This document shows positions 1-7,827 of a DNA stretch of 47,524 bases, piece by piece; the first letter of the stretch is position 1; each line of letters opens with the position of its first letter. The notes below the pieces were generated by a model. That model was not told the DNA's origin, searched no databases, and saw only the letters and a program-made list of their open reading frames with translations. The stretch is taken from assembly GCA_045110675.1 (NCBI GenBank), contig JBGCGJ010000054.1:1-47524 (forward strand), read 5' to 3'. This DNA is from JBALVT01 sp045110675 (lineage in GTDB: Bacteria; Pseudomonadota; Gammaproteobacteria; Pseudomonadales; Halieaceae). The position numbers and the translations under genes were made by a program.

Positions 1-1
1 A

Positions 2-103
2 TCGACTAGTTTCGGATTGGCGCTCGCAGCCTGGGAAGGTGGCGAGCGCGGTTTTTCCTTTCAGTATCAGGTAGCGCCGCCCGACTTTCGTCAAGCAGCT
101 TAG
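2..103 (+). CDS. 3' end of an unidentified gene (partial)
   Basis: An open frame enters from the left edge and ends at a TAG at 101-103, giving the last 33 residues of a protein. The tail is rich in Gly, Ala and aromatic residues and ends in PPDFRQAA. I do not recognise a family in so short a piece, and the frame could be open by chance. The stretch from 104 to 295 holds no gene that I can support. Confidence 0.3.
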   Translation, partial: STSFGLALAAWEGGERGFSFQYQVAPPDFRQAA

Positions 104-295
104 AAATCCGTGACTTTCCTGGCAAAAATCATTGTCACATGCTCAACCTGGCAGGGATGGCGTTTATGGATGCTGGACAAGCAAGAGGCAACGGACTTTT
201 TAGACCGACCTCTTTTTCATATAGGCAAACCCAATAGAGCAAACTCCCCAGGGTAAGCTGAATCAATGCGCAATCCAGCCGACTATTTTCCGCGC

Positions 296-772
296 CTACT
301 GGAACAAGTTGTCTAACCGATCCCCAATCTCCTGAGGAGTAACCATTGGCGAAAAACGCTCGATCACCTTACCCTCGCCATCCACTAGAAACTTGGTGAA
401 GTTCCAACCGATATCATGCTTGCCCTCCTCATCGGGAATGGCAGCCGTGAGCATCTGATAGAGCTCACACGCTCCGTCGCCATTGACTTCAACCTTCGAG
501 AACATTGGAAAATTGATCTGATAATTCGACTGTGCAAAATCCAGAATTTCTGCATCTGTGCCAGGCTCCTGCGCGCCAAACTGATTGCAGGGAAAGCCCA
601 TTACCGTCAAATCATCGCGCTCTTCATGTAGGGTACGCAGACCTGCGTACTGTGGGGTGAGGCCTCACTGGCTGGCGACATTAACCACAAGACATAGTTG
701 CCCTTTGTAGTCCTTAAATGCATGGGTTTGCCCGGTGATAGATGACATCTCTAAATCGTGAAACTGCTTCAT
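296..772 (-). CDS. glutathione peroxidase, probable selenoprotein (TGA = Sec36)
   Basis: Thiol/selenol peroxidase of the glutathione peroxidase family, which reduces hydrogen peroxide and organic hydroperoxides in the cytoplasm. Read from ATG at 772 the frame gives 158 residues with a single in-frame TGA at codon 36 (plus-strand 665-667). That codon sits exactly at the catalytic position of the motif NVAS-Q-[TGA]-GLTPQY, where the family has Cys or selenocysteine. The other tetrad residues are present: Gln68 (GAQEP), Trp123 and Asn124 (GWNFTKF). The sequence on both sides of the TGA is in one frame and fully conserved in character, so this is not a frameshift. A hairpin with the SelB-type loop follows the TGA. 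An ordinary gene caller would start at the TTG at 610 and lose the active site. A nonsense mutation of a Cys codon (TGT/TGC to TGA) is the alternative but would not explain the hairpin. Confidence 0.85.
633..650 (-). promoter_or_regulatory. bacterial SECIS element of the selenoprotein peroxidase
   Basis: Fourteen bases after the TGA the minus strand carries a perfect 8-bp inverted repeat (GTACGCAG and CTGCGTAC) around a central GT. As RNA this folds into a stem with a GGUC or AGGUCU apical loop, about 22 bases from the UGA. Bacterial SECIS hairpins recognised by SelB lie within the coding sequence about 15-40 bases after the UGA and need a GU in the loop. The core GCAGGUCUGC is the same as I recall for the E. 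coli fdhF SECIS, and is in the same reading phase. Confidence 0.8.
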
Positions 773-848
773 GTTGTATCCCTGTTATCGTTCCAGTTAA
801 TACAAGCATAGCAGTAATTTTCAGCTATTAAAGAAGTTGGGCGCGATT

Positions 849-1394
849 TTAGGCAACCTGACGAGGAGCACTCGAGTGACCCTGCTCTGCAACAGCTACC
901 TCATCCACCAGGCCACGCTCGGATGCCCAGAAAACGCCCTCCAGCGCATGTATAGCCTCTGCTCGAGCGTTGATAGCCATTTGGCGCGCCATTGAGTCGC
1001 CGAAATTGTTCACCGAGAACACTTTTTTAACTGGCTTACCATCTGCGCCAGGCCAGCTAGCTTCCCAGTACCAATTTTCTTTTATGCTGCCGTCGCGACG
1101 CTCGTGACGTTTCGCGTAGGTGCAGACTCCCGTCACTCCGGATTGATTGTTTGAACGCCTAACCAGACAAACTTCTTTGCGACTAATAGGTGGGTGGCTG
1201 CACAGGAACTCATCACGGTAGCGTTGAGCACAGCGCAATGCGGCGTCGGCACCTCCACATTTCTTGTCGGTAAAGTTTTTGACATGCCTTTGACCATGCC
1301 TACGCAAACTGACGCGCCAAGCGTGAGAATGATGTTGATCATCATCAATACGACTTATTCCATACAGGTCACTATTGGATTCATTACTAATCAT
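849..1394 (-). CDS. tandem AP2-domain DNA-binding protein
   Basis: A 181-residue protein with two AP2-like modules. The first is near residues 10-70 (YGISRID... WRVSLRRHGQRHVKNFTD ending in an Ala/Arg-rich helix). The second is near 90-150 (SGVTGVCTY... YWEASWPGADGKPVKKVFS then MARQMAINARAEAI). Each has the three-strand sheet followed by a helix that is typical of bacterial and phage AP2 domains, which bind DNA. Start chosen at the ATG at 1394 because GGAGGT lies four bases upstream; the frame stays open 18 bases further to an ATG without a ribosome site. Target and role are unknown. It stands alone between the peroxidase and the glucosylglycerate operon. Confidence 0.7.
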   Translation of the reverse strand: MISNESNSDLYGISRIDDDQHHSHAWRVSLRRHGQRHVKNFTDKKCGGADAALRCAQRYRDEFLCSHPPISRKEVCLVRRSNNQSGVTGVCTYAKRHERRDGSIKENWYWEASWPGADGKPVKKVFSVNNFGDSMARQMAINARAEAIHALEGVFWASERGLVDEVAVAEQGHSSAPRQVA

Positions 1395-1544
1395 ATCTAC
1401 CTCCATAAACACTTACCGACTGATAATCGGCTTTCCACTTACACGCTAATAGACAATCAAAATCCATGCCAACTGCACATTCCTTTAATAATGCGGCCTC
1501 CAGAAAGGCGACCGCAGTGCAAAGGTCTCAAAAGAACCACCGCT

Positions 1545-1568
1545 GTGCATGCGTGCACCAAAAAGTGC
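1545..1568 (+). promoter_or_regulatory. GTGCAC-type dyads, possible enhancer-binding-protein site
   Basis: Two overlapping dyads lie about 160 bp upstream of the sigma-54-like promoter: GTGCA-N4-TGCAC (1545-1558) and GCAC-N6-GTGC (1555-1568). NtrC sites have GCAC-N7-GTGC, so the second is one base short of that consensus. The distance is usual for an upstream activator of a -24/-12 promoter. The rest of the 1395-1873 gap contains no gene that I can support. Confidence 0.35.
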
Positions 1569-1720
1569 TGGGGAACAAAAGGTGTTCAGAACGATTCAAT
1601 GGATCGACGCCGCTCAATTTTTGAAACTCTTAGCTCGTCCAAAACACGAATCGGCATTCGCTGAGAAAGTACCAAAAAACATGTCTTCACATTGTGACAA
1701 AGCCATTGCGTATTTTTCCT

Positions 1721-1736
1721 TGGCACGAATAGTGCT
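1721..1736 (+). promoter_or_regulatory. sigma-54 (-24/-12) promoter of the glucosylglycerate operon
   Basis: The sequence TGGCACG-AATA-GTGCT matches the RpoN consensus TGGCACG-N4-TTGCW, with the invariant GG (1722-1723) and GC (1734-1735) exactly 12 bases apart. The predicted start site is near 1747, upstream of the phosphatase gene and on the same strand. One base of the -12 element differs from consensus (GTGC instead of TTGC). Confidence 0.55.
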
Positions 1737-1873
1737 ATCTCAAGGCTAATGAGTAAATGTATTCAAAAAAACTGCACGTTTTCGGCGCATTGTGACGCCC
1801 CATGTTGGCACAACGCACCCTGGTGGTGCAGCCTTATGTATCTATGGCTGATTGCGCAGATGAAACTGTGAAG

Positions 1874-2731
1874 ATGCAAGAGACCGCAACCCACAAGAAA
1901 TATTTAGTTTTTACCGATCTCGATGGATGCCTACTCGATGCGGAAAACTACGAATACCAAGAAGCACTTCCAACAATCAATCAACTGAAGGCCATAGGCA
2001 TTCCTATAATTCTGTGCAGTAGCAAGACTGCAGAGGAGATGCACCCTTTGTGGAGTTCACTCAATTTGGATAGCCCGTTTGTTGTCGAAAACGGTGCTGC
2101 CGTTTACATCCCTCGAAAACACTTCAGCACCAAACCACCGCAAGCAAAAAGCGAAGGCAATTTCTGGGTACAGGAATTTGGACGGGATCGAAACGAGCTT
2201 AAAGTGCTAATTGACAAAGTAAAAACCGAAACTCAATTCGAATTCAAAACATTCAGCGATCTAGGGGCAAAGGGTATCGCAGAGCTTTCCGGACTGAGCC
2301 TGCCCGAAGCGGCGAAGGCAAACACTCGACAGTTCAGCGAGCCATTGCAATGGTTGGGCAATAATAGCCAGAGAACGCTATTCGAAGAAAAACTGTCCCA
2401 ACTTGGGGCAAGCATGAGTATCGGGGGTCGTTTTGTCTGTGTCACCGGCAACCACGACAAAGTCACCGCAACACTGTGGCTGCGACGCCAGTATGAACTC
2501 GAATATAGGGCAGAAAATATTCAGGACCTTGCGATAGGAGACAGCCCGAATGACGCAGCTATGTTAGAAGCTGCATGTACTGCTCTGATCATTCCAACCG
2601 CCGATAGGCAGCTACTTAAAATAGACAAGCCGCCACAACAGACCATCATCGGAAAGCATTCCGGCCCCCTTGGATGGAGCCAGGGTGTTACTCGTTGGCT
2701 GAGTGCACATTCTTTTGAAAAGGAATTATAG
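1874..2731 (+). CDS. glucosyl/mannosyl-3-phosphoglycerate phosphatase (HAD, MpgP type)
   Basis: Removes phosphate from glycosyl-3-phosphoglycerate to give the compatible solute glycosylglycerate. It is a HAD phosphatase with a Cof-type cap. Motif I is DLDG (nucleophile Asp15, acid/base Asp17 from the chosen start), motif II lies at LCSSK, and motif IV is IGDSPNDAAML near the C-terminus. The MPGP signature VVENGAAVYIP is present. From the ATG at 1874 the length is 285 residues, close to the family (about 270). The frame is open from 1802, but the extra 24 residues have no family counterpart. No start has a strong Shine-Dalgarno site. It is followed by the synthase after 11 bases. Glucosyl rather than mannosyl substrate is inferred from the two downstream genes. 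Confidence 0.88.
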   Translation: MQETATHKKYLVFTDLDGCLLDAENYEYQEALPTINQLKAIGIPIILCSSKTAEEMHPLWSSLNLDSPFVVENGAAVYIPRKHFSTKPPQAKSEGNFWVQEFGRDRNELKVLIDKVKTETQFEFKTFSDLGAKGIAELSGLSLPEAAKANTRQFSEPLQWLGNNSQRTLFEEKLSQLGASMSIGGRFVCVTGNHDKVTATLWLRRQYELEYRAENIQDLAIGDSPNDAAMLEAACTALIIPTADRQLLKIDKPPQQTIIGKHSGPLGWSQGVTRWLSAHSFEKEL

Positions 2732-2742
2732 AGGTTCACAAC

Positions 2743-3981
2743 ATGGGTGACTTTCACCAAAACGGCATCATCACAACACTGCATAACTTACGAGGCAGAT
2801 CTGTTGAGGATATGGAAAGCGAATTGGTATCGTTCTCACAACAGCGACCGCTTGGACTCATACTCCCCTCTCTCTTTTCTGAGCTGGAAGGACCCGCGCT
2901 AAGTTCCATAGTCGACAAAATTTCCGAAGTACCGTATCTCAACGAAATCGTGATTGGCCTGGACCAGGCGAGCGAAGAACAATATCGCTTCGCGCTAAAC
3001 TTCTTTTCCAAATTACCGCAAAGACACAGAGTGCTATGGAACGATGGCCCGCGCTTAAGAGCCATAGATGAAAGACTTAAAAGCATCGACCTCGCACCGA
3101 AAGAGGCTGGCAAAGGTCGCAACGTCTGGTATTGCATGGGTTATACACTGGCTTCAGGAAGAACAGAGTCGGTTGCTCTACACGACTGTGACATCCTGAC
3201 CTATGATCGATCCTTACTGGCGCGTTTGATCTATCCGGTGGCGCACCCGCGATTTAATTACGAGTTCTGCAAAGGCTTTTATGCTCGGGTAGCCGATGGG
3301 AAGATCAATGGTCGCGTCAGTCGGCTGCTAGTAACGCCTCTGCTACGGGCTTTAAAAAAGACCCTGGGCGACATGGAGTACCTGGACTACATGGACAGCT
3401 TTCGCTACCCGCTGGCAGGAGAGTTCTCCTTTCGTCGGGATGTGCTGAACGATATTCTCATTCCCAGTGCCTGGGGGTTGGAGATTGGTGTGCTTTCGGA
3501 GATGTACCGCAATTATTCCAACAATCGACTGTGCCAGTCGGATATCGCAGACACTTATGATCACAAACATCAGGAGCTATCGCCTGAAGACGTGAACAAA
3601 GGTCTGTCAAGAATGTCGATCGATATTTCCAAGGCTCTCTTTCGCAAGCTGGCGACACGAGGAGTGACGTTCAACTCCGAAACTTTCCGATCACTCAAGG
3701 CCACATACTATCGAGTGGCTTTGGACTTTGTAGAAACCTACCACAACGATGCGGTGATGAATGGTCTCACCTTTGACATACACACCGAGGAAAAAGCAGT
3801 GGAGTTATTCGCCGAGAATATCATAAAGGCGGGTGAGGCCTTTCTGGATACGCCTATGGAGAGGCCATTTATACCCAGCTGGAACAGGGTAATCAGTGCA
3901 GTACCCGATATCCTTGACCAGGTTTTACAAGCTGTGGAAGAAGATACGGCGGAATTTTCTGAACAAGCTATCTGCGCCTAA
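2743..3981 (+). CDS. gpgS: glucosyl-3-phosphoglycerate synthase (GT81)
   Basis: Transfers glucose from an NDP-glucose to 3-phosphoglycerate, the first step of glucosylglycerate synthesis. The 412-residue protein has the GT-A features of GpgS: a Rossmann-like start (LGLILPSLFSEL... EIVIGLDQ), GKGRNVWYCMGY around residue 125, and the metal-binding DxD motif ALHDCDI (Asp148 and Asp150). A conserved segment (GEFSFRRDVL... WGLEIGVLSEMY) covers the acceptor region. It lies between the matching phosphatase and a phosphorylase and ends three bases before the next start, so the three genes are almost certainly one transcript. A mannosyl-3-phosphoglycerate synthase is less likely because GT55 motifs are absent. 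Confidence 0.88.
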   Translation: MGDFHQNGIITTLHNLRGRSVEDMESELVSFSQQRPLGLILPSLFSELEGPALSSIVDKISEVPYLNEIVIGLDQASEEQYRFALNFFSKLPQRHRVLWNDGPRLRAIDERLKSIDLAPKEAGKGRNVWYCMGYTLASGRTESVALHDCDILTYDRSLLARLIYPVAHPRFNYEFCKGFYARVADGKINGRVSRLLVTPLLRALKKTLGDMEYLDYMDSFRYPLAGEFSFRRDVLNDILIPSAWGLEIGVLSEMYRNYSNNRLCQSDIADTYDHKHQELSPEDVNKGLSRMSIDISKALFRKLATRGVTFNSETFRSLKATYYRVALDFVETYHNDAVMNGLTFDIHTEEKAVELFAENIIKAGEAFLDTPMERPFIPSWNRVISAVPDILDQVLQAVEEDTAEFSEQAICA

Positions 3982-3984
3982 AAG

Positions 3985-5739
3985 ATGAGCAAGACCGAGG
4001 CACTGTATGAAAAAGTCAAAGAGCAACTGAGTGCCGTTTACGGGTACGACAGCAGTGAGACAGAAGTAGACACTGTCAAACTCGCTGAGGAGCTACTCGA
4101 CCTCATGGGCCTGGACAGAGGTAAGGACCTGGTTCGGCAGCATCAGAATTACTGGGATCAGAATGATTGCATTGTAATTACTTACGGGGATACTTTTTTA
4201 GATGAAACTGAAAAACCGCTAGCAACTTTGGATCGCTTTCTTAGGGACTATCTGCGCGATGCGGTCTCAGCCGTGCATATTCTGCCCTTCTATCCCTGGA
4301 GCTCGGACGACGGTTTCTCGGTTTTAGATTACTCTAGTGTCAACGAATCCTTGGGCGACTGGTCAGATATCCAAGCCATATCCAGCCGTTTTGATTTAAT
4401 GGCTGATCTTGTCATCAATCACTGTTCGGCAAGAAGTCGTTGGTTTGATAACTTCCTCAAGGGGGTAGAACCGGGCAAAAACTATTTCTACACCTGCGAA
4501 CCCACCCAAGACTTAAGCAAAGTAGTCCGGCCCAGAACCAATCCTCTACTACGTGAGGTGATTACCGATCAGGGCGTTCAACACGTCTGGTGTACATTCA
4601 GCCATGATCAAGTAGACCTGAATTTTCAAAATCCGGAAGTTCTCAAACAGTTTGTAAAAATCATTCGGCAGTATTTGGACAATGGAGTTCGAATTTTTCG
4701 TCTCGATGCAATCGCTTTTCTGTGGAAAAAACCCGGCACAAACTGTGTCAACCTTGAGGAGACACATAGCGTTGTACGCCTACTGCGCACCTTAATCGAG
4801 CATGCAACATTCGGCGCTCTTCTTGTAACAGAAACCAATATTCCGAATCGGGAAAACCTGTCCTATTTCGGAAATGCTAACGAAGCACACTGTGTCTATA
4901 ACTTTTCCCTCCCGCCACTGCTGCTAAACACGCTGATGACCGGGAACTGCAACTACCTGAAGCAGTGGATGATGAGTATGCCCCCGGCACGTAACGGCAC
5001 GGCATATTTTAACTTTATCGCCTCACATGACGGTATTGGCCTGCGACCGGCGGAAGGTCTGCTCACCGAAGATGAGATTAATAATCTGGTTGCCACTATG
5101 GAGAGTTTCGGCGGCCGCGTGTCCTATCGAAGTTTGGAAGAAGGCGAAAGAAGGCCTTACGAAATCAACATCTCCTTATTCGATGCACTGAAAGGTACGG
5201 TGAAGGGTACAGACGAATGGCAAATCCAGAGGATGATTTGCGCTCATACACTTATGCTGGGAATAGAGGGCATACCCGGCCTGTACATCCACAGCTTCTT
5301 CGGCACAGCAAACGATTATGTCAGGATGGAAAATTCTGGACACAATAGAGCAATCAACCGTCATCAGTGGGACTACAATCAGTTGGTCACACAACTCGAG
5401 GACGCAACAACAACTGAAGCAGTAGTATTCCAAAAAATAGTTTCGCTCTTACGGCTAAGGAAAGCACAGCCGGCATTTCACCCTAACGCTACACAGTTTA
5501 CCTTGCATCTTGGTGACTCAATTTTCGGGTTTTGGCGCCAGAGTATGGATCGGGTGCAAAGTATTTTCTGTATTCACAACATCAGCGCCAAAGCATGCAC
5601 GCTGAGACTGTCGGAGATAAATCTCATAGAAACCGAAGCATGGTGGGACTTGCTGAGTGGGCGATCACTAGGTGACCTAAGTCAGCAACTTGAGTTAAAC
5701 CCCTATGAAACCCTGTGGATTTCCAATACTGGAGCGTAA
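3985..5739 (+). CDS. glucosylglycerate phosphorylase-like GH13_18 enzyme
   Basis: Glycoside phosphorylase of the sucrose-phosphorylase subfamily. Members next to GpgS cleave glucosylglycerate with phosphate into glucose 1-phosphate and glycerate. The 584-residue (beta/alpha)8 protein shows ADLVINHCS (region I), VRIFRLDAIAFLWK with nucleophile Asp241, LVTETNIP with acid/base Glu283, and FIASHDGIG with the transition-state-stabilising Asp. No signal peptide is present, so it is cytoplasmic. It starts three bases after gpgS. Making and breaking enzymes in one operon suggests a solute that is stored and then recovered as carbon and energy. Sucrose phosphorylase is the alternative, but family size and context favour glucosylglycerate. 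Confidence 0.82.
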   Translation: MSKTEALYEKVKEQLSAVYGYDSSETEVDTVKLAEELLDLMGLDRGKDLVRQHQNYWDQNDCIVITYGDTFLDETEKPLATLDRFLRDYLRDAVSAVHILPFYPWSSDDGFSVLDYSSVNESLGDWSDIQAISSRFDLMADLVINHCSARSRWFDNFLKGVEPGKNYFYTCEPTQDLSKVVRPRTNPLLREVITDQGVQHVWCTFSHDQVDLNFQNPEVLKQFVKIIRQYLDNGVRIFRLDAIAFLWKKPGTNCVNLEETHSVVRLLRTLIEHATFGALLVTETNIPNRENLSYFGNANEAHCVYNFSLPPLLLNTLMTGNCNYLKQWMMSMPPARNGTAYFNFIASHDGIGLRPAEGLLTEDEINNLVATMESFGGRVSYRSLEEGERRPYEINISLFDALKGTVKGTDEWQIQRMICAHTLMLGIEGIPGLYIHSFFGTANDYVRMENSGHNRAINRHQWDYNQLVTQLEDATTTEAVVFQKIVSLLRLRKAQPAFHPNATQFTLHLGDSIFGFWRQSMDRVQSIFCIHNISAKACTLRLSEINLIETEAWWDLLSGRSLGDLSQQLELNPYETLWISNTGA

Positions 5740-5812
5740 ACCTAGCAAGCGCGAATTCGAATAGCGTGCAACAAATCGCAAACTAATAAAGTGGTCACCA
5801 ACAGCGCCGCGG

Positions 5813-6133
5813 TCAATGAACCGCCGTGGGAAGATCTAGATCCAGTGATAGTTTAACCTCGAGAGTGTTATCCCGTTCTCGCAAGGGCTGCCCTATCATT
5901 TCGTCATAGGCCGACTGATGCCGCAACACTAGCGAGGCAACCGGCATTGCCACAAGCGCCTCCCGGACACCTTGCAGACTACGGCAGCGAAAAGGTCGAC
6001 CACCATCCTCTTTCAACAGTGTTTCTTTGCCATCTACATTCACGAGGACCTGGTAAAGGGCCTGATCCAGCGAAAGAACAATCACCTGGCATTTTTCCTG
6101 ACGCTGTCCAAATTCTGTAAACGTTATACTCAT
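5813..6133 (-). CDS. DUF6482 family protein
   Basis: A 106-residue soluble protein with the marks of the Pseudomonas-type DUF6482 family: an N-terminal segment ending CQVIVLSLDQALYQVLV, then GRPFRCRSLQGVREAL and the C-terminal VLRHQSAYDEMIGQP. No catalytic motif is visible and the function is unknown. It lies 69 bases downstream of the DUF427 gene on the same strand and may be co-transcribed with it. Confidence 0.7.
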   Translation of the reverse strand: MSITFTEFGQRQEKCQVIVLSLDQALYQVLVNVDGKETLLKEDGGRPFRCRSLQGVREALVAMPVASLVLRHQSAYDEMIGQPLRERDNTLEVKLSLDLDLPTAVH

Positions 6134-6202
6134 TTAGATCTCACAATTTGGTTAAACCACAATTCGCCGCTGAGCATTTCACTTGCATCCTGCGACCTAC
6201 CT

Positions 6203-6709
6203 CTACCAGTGTCCCGTACCAGGATCGCCCTTGAACGGTCCTACGATATCTTCCGTGATCCATCCACCATAGAAATCCCCGGCCTGGGCTTTTACCCTCT
6301 CGCCATCCATGGTGCAGTCAACGCGTCCAGGATAAAAACTGAGGAAGTGCCCGATGGCGAGAAAATCTTGCGTCGGATCACCGTACTCCCAGCCGACAAC
6401 CGGGCCACCGTCTGCCAGAGAGTAATAGTTGGCGTGTCCTTTCCATTCACAAAACGAGCTTCCGGGTGCATCGATCAACTGCGCAAAATCAACATCCACA
6501 GGCGGAACATAGATCGAAGGAGGACTTGCCGTTTCGAGCACTCGAACGGCATTAACAGAGTCCGCAACTACCACTCCCCCGTGAGTAACAACCACCCGCT
6601 TATCACAAGGCACTAACGCAGGTGGCCTGGGGTAATCCCAGACGGACTCCTGCTGAGGCCCTGGCTCAACCGCAAATTCAGGACGTTTACGCCCTCGGTG
6701 CTCCCACAT
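6203..6709 (-). CDS. DUF427 domain protein
   Basis: A 168-residue protein made mostly of one DUF427 domain, an all-beta fold with the conserved run VYVPPVDVDF-like (here IYVPPVDVDF), then SSFCEWKGHANYYSL and VGWEYGDPTQDF. Family members occur widely in bacteria and have no established reaction. The 200-bp gap upstream (6710-6909) separates it from the divergent DUF2892 gene and must hold both promoters; I could not assign them with confidence. Confidence 0.8.
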   Translation of the reverse strand: MWEHRGRKRPEFAVEPGPQQESVWDYPRPPALVPCDKRVVVTHGGVVVADSVNAVRVLETASPPSIYVPPVDVDFAQLIDAPGSSFCEWKGHANYYSLADGGPVVGWEYGDPTQDFLAIGHFLSFYPGRVDCTMDGERVKAQAGDFYGGWITEDIVGPFKGDPGTGHW

Positions 6710-6909
6710 GTACTGATTTCCTTCGTGAAATTGAGATGGATTGGCAAAAACACTCGATGTAGATATATCGCACTAGAATTGCGAGCGCAAACTAGGAACT
6801 GTGTCTATTGTTACGCATATCGCTTATCTTCGGATGACTAAATGTCATCCAATCCCGATCTGCTTCCGTACAATCCCACAATACAAATTATCACCAAGGA
6901 ATTATGGAT

Positions 6910-7146
6910 ATGATTGAACGTAATCTGGGCAACATGGAGCGCTTGCTGCGACTGTTTTTTGGTATGGGTTTCGCTGCCTGGGCTGTCGCGCAACCGGCGA
7001 TGAATGGCGTTGAGTGGTTTGTCATTATTGTTTCAGTGGCGCTCATTCTGAATGGGATTTTTTCGCGTTGTTACCTATGGTACATACTCGATTTGAATAC
7101 TCACGATCAATCTGTAGGGCGCCGCACCGGTGGGTCTGTTTGTTAA
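6910..7146 (+). CDS. DUF2892 (YgaP-like) inner-membrane protein, copy 1
   Basis: A 78-residue protein with two predicted transmembrane helices (LFFGMGFAAWAVA and WFVIIVSVALILNGIF), typical of DUF2892 proteins and of the membrane half of YgaP. ATG at 6910 is preferred because the duplicate has TAG at the alternative ATG (6904), and AAGGA lies upstream. It is convergent with the DCC gene, with a four-base overlap of the 3' ends. Role unknown; YgaP-like partners are involved in sulfur or persulfide chemistry, but no rhodanese is present here. Confidence 0.75.
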   Translation: MIERNLGNMERLLRLFFGMGFAAWAVAQPAMNGVEWFVIIVSVALILNGIFSRCYLWYILDLNTHDQSVGRRTGGSVC

Positions 7147-7571
7147 AGGAACCTCTCGAGATCGCCCTCGGCTTGTATCAGGCAATGATCTCTTTTGCCT
7201 GCAATCCGGTAGCGATTCTTAGCTATTAGATTATAAACTTTGTCTCGAATAAATACGGGGACATACAATCCAACCGACAATAAGGGCCAAAAGGCAGGCA
7301 GCTTTTTAACTACCTGCAGGAATGCCGTTGATCGCAAAAAGCCCTGGCCATGTTGTACATATGCCATGGTTTCAATTTTCTCTACCGGTAAACCAAGATA
7401 AGTTAGCACCTCTTTTCCGCTGTTAGATTGTACCGAGCAGAATCGAAAAACTGCGTTTGGATCACGTTTAACGACAAACTTAACCCAGGCCGAACATAGG
7501 TTACATAGACCATCAAATAGAATAATGTGCTCGTTTTCTTCGACTACGTCACATGTCCGGGGCTCAATCAT
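7143..7571 (-). CDS. DUF393 / DCC-family thiol-disulfide oxidoreductase, copy 1
   Basis: A 142-residue thioredoxin-like protein with the family-defining motif FDGLCNLC near residue 20 (Asp and the two Cys). It continues with VKFVVKRDP and the conserved C-terminal VFIRDKVYNLIAKNRYRIAGKRDHC. The likely role is redox handling of protein thiols; no substrate is known. It overlaps the upstream DUF4166 fragment by eight bases, the same coupling as in copy 2. Confidence 0.85.
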   Translation of the reverse strand: MIEPRTCDVVEENEHIILFDGLCNLCSAWVKFVVKRDPNAVFRFCSVQSNSGKEVLTYLGLPVEKIETMAYVQHGQGFLRSTAFLQVVKKLPAFWPLLSVGLYVPVFIRDKVYNLIAKNRYRIAGKRDHCLIQAEGDLERFL

Positions 7572-7827
7572 AAATTGATTCTACTCCCATATCGCCGCGG
7601 TAACTTACCAGCAGGCCGACAATTGGCATGGCAACCACGACACTAAAACGATATTTGTCTCCAAGGCGTTGCTCAACCGCCCTGACATTTGGAGATATGT
7701 ATTTCGGAATGGGAATTCCAAGTACACGCGTTTTGGCCAAAGAATACGTCAGAACACCCCTAATAACACTCAGAGCCATCTTCATATGGATAGGCCCCAG
7801 CCGTGCCACTAGGTAATTTCCATCTTT
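7564..7827 (-). pseudogene. DUF4166 gene fragment (C-terminal third), copy 1
   Basis: The last 80-odd residues of a DUF4166 protein, aligned to the complete gene at 15224-15751 from KDGN-LVxRLGPIH to the C-terminus. The first 90 residues and the start region are missing. Upstream of 7827 the frame runs into a TAG and the sequence becomes that of the neighbouring pRiA4b-like gene. A GTG at 7809 could start a short protein but has no family support. Confidence 0.75.

Larger units (their letters stand above)
6871..7827. repeat. 957-bp duplicated block, copy 1 (partner 14531-15487)
   Basis: The block contains a DUF2892 gene, a DCC gene and the C-terminal third of a DUF4166 gene. It aligns without gaps to 14531-15487 at a constant offset of 7660. 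By eye, divergence is about 2% over DUF2892, 5% over DCC and 14% over the DUF4166 part. The right edge coincides with the 3' end of the pRiA4b-like gene, so copy 1 is the truncated one. Confidence 0.9.

Noticed and set aside
1554..1570. Canonical NtrC site
   Set aside because: The GCAC and GTGC halves are six rather than seven bases apart, so only a looser enhancer-site call is justified.
1194..1664. Long plus-strand frame opposite the AP2 gene and into the gap
   Set aside because: It overlaps the well supported AP2 gene on the other strand, has no ribosome site and resembles no protein family.
5972..6616. 214-codon plus-strand frame across the DUF6482 and DUF427 genes
   Set aside because: It runs antisense to two recognised families; its composition is that of a shadow frame.
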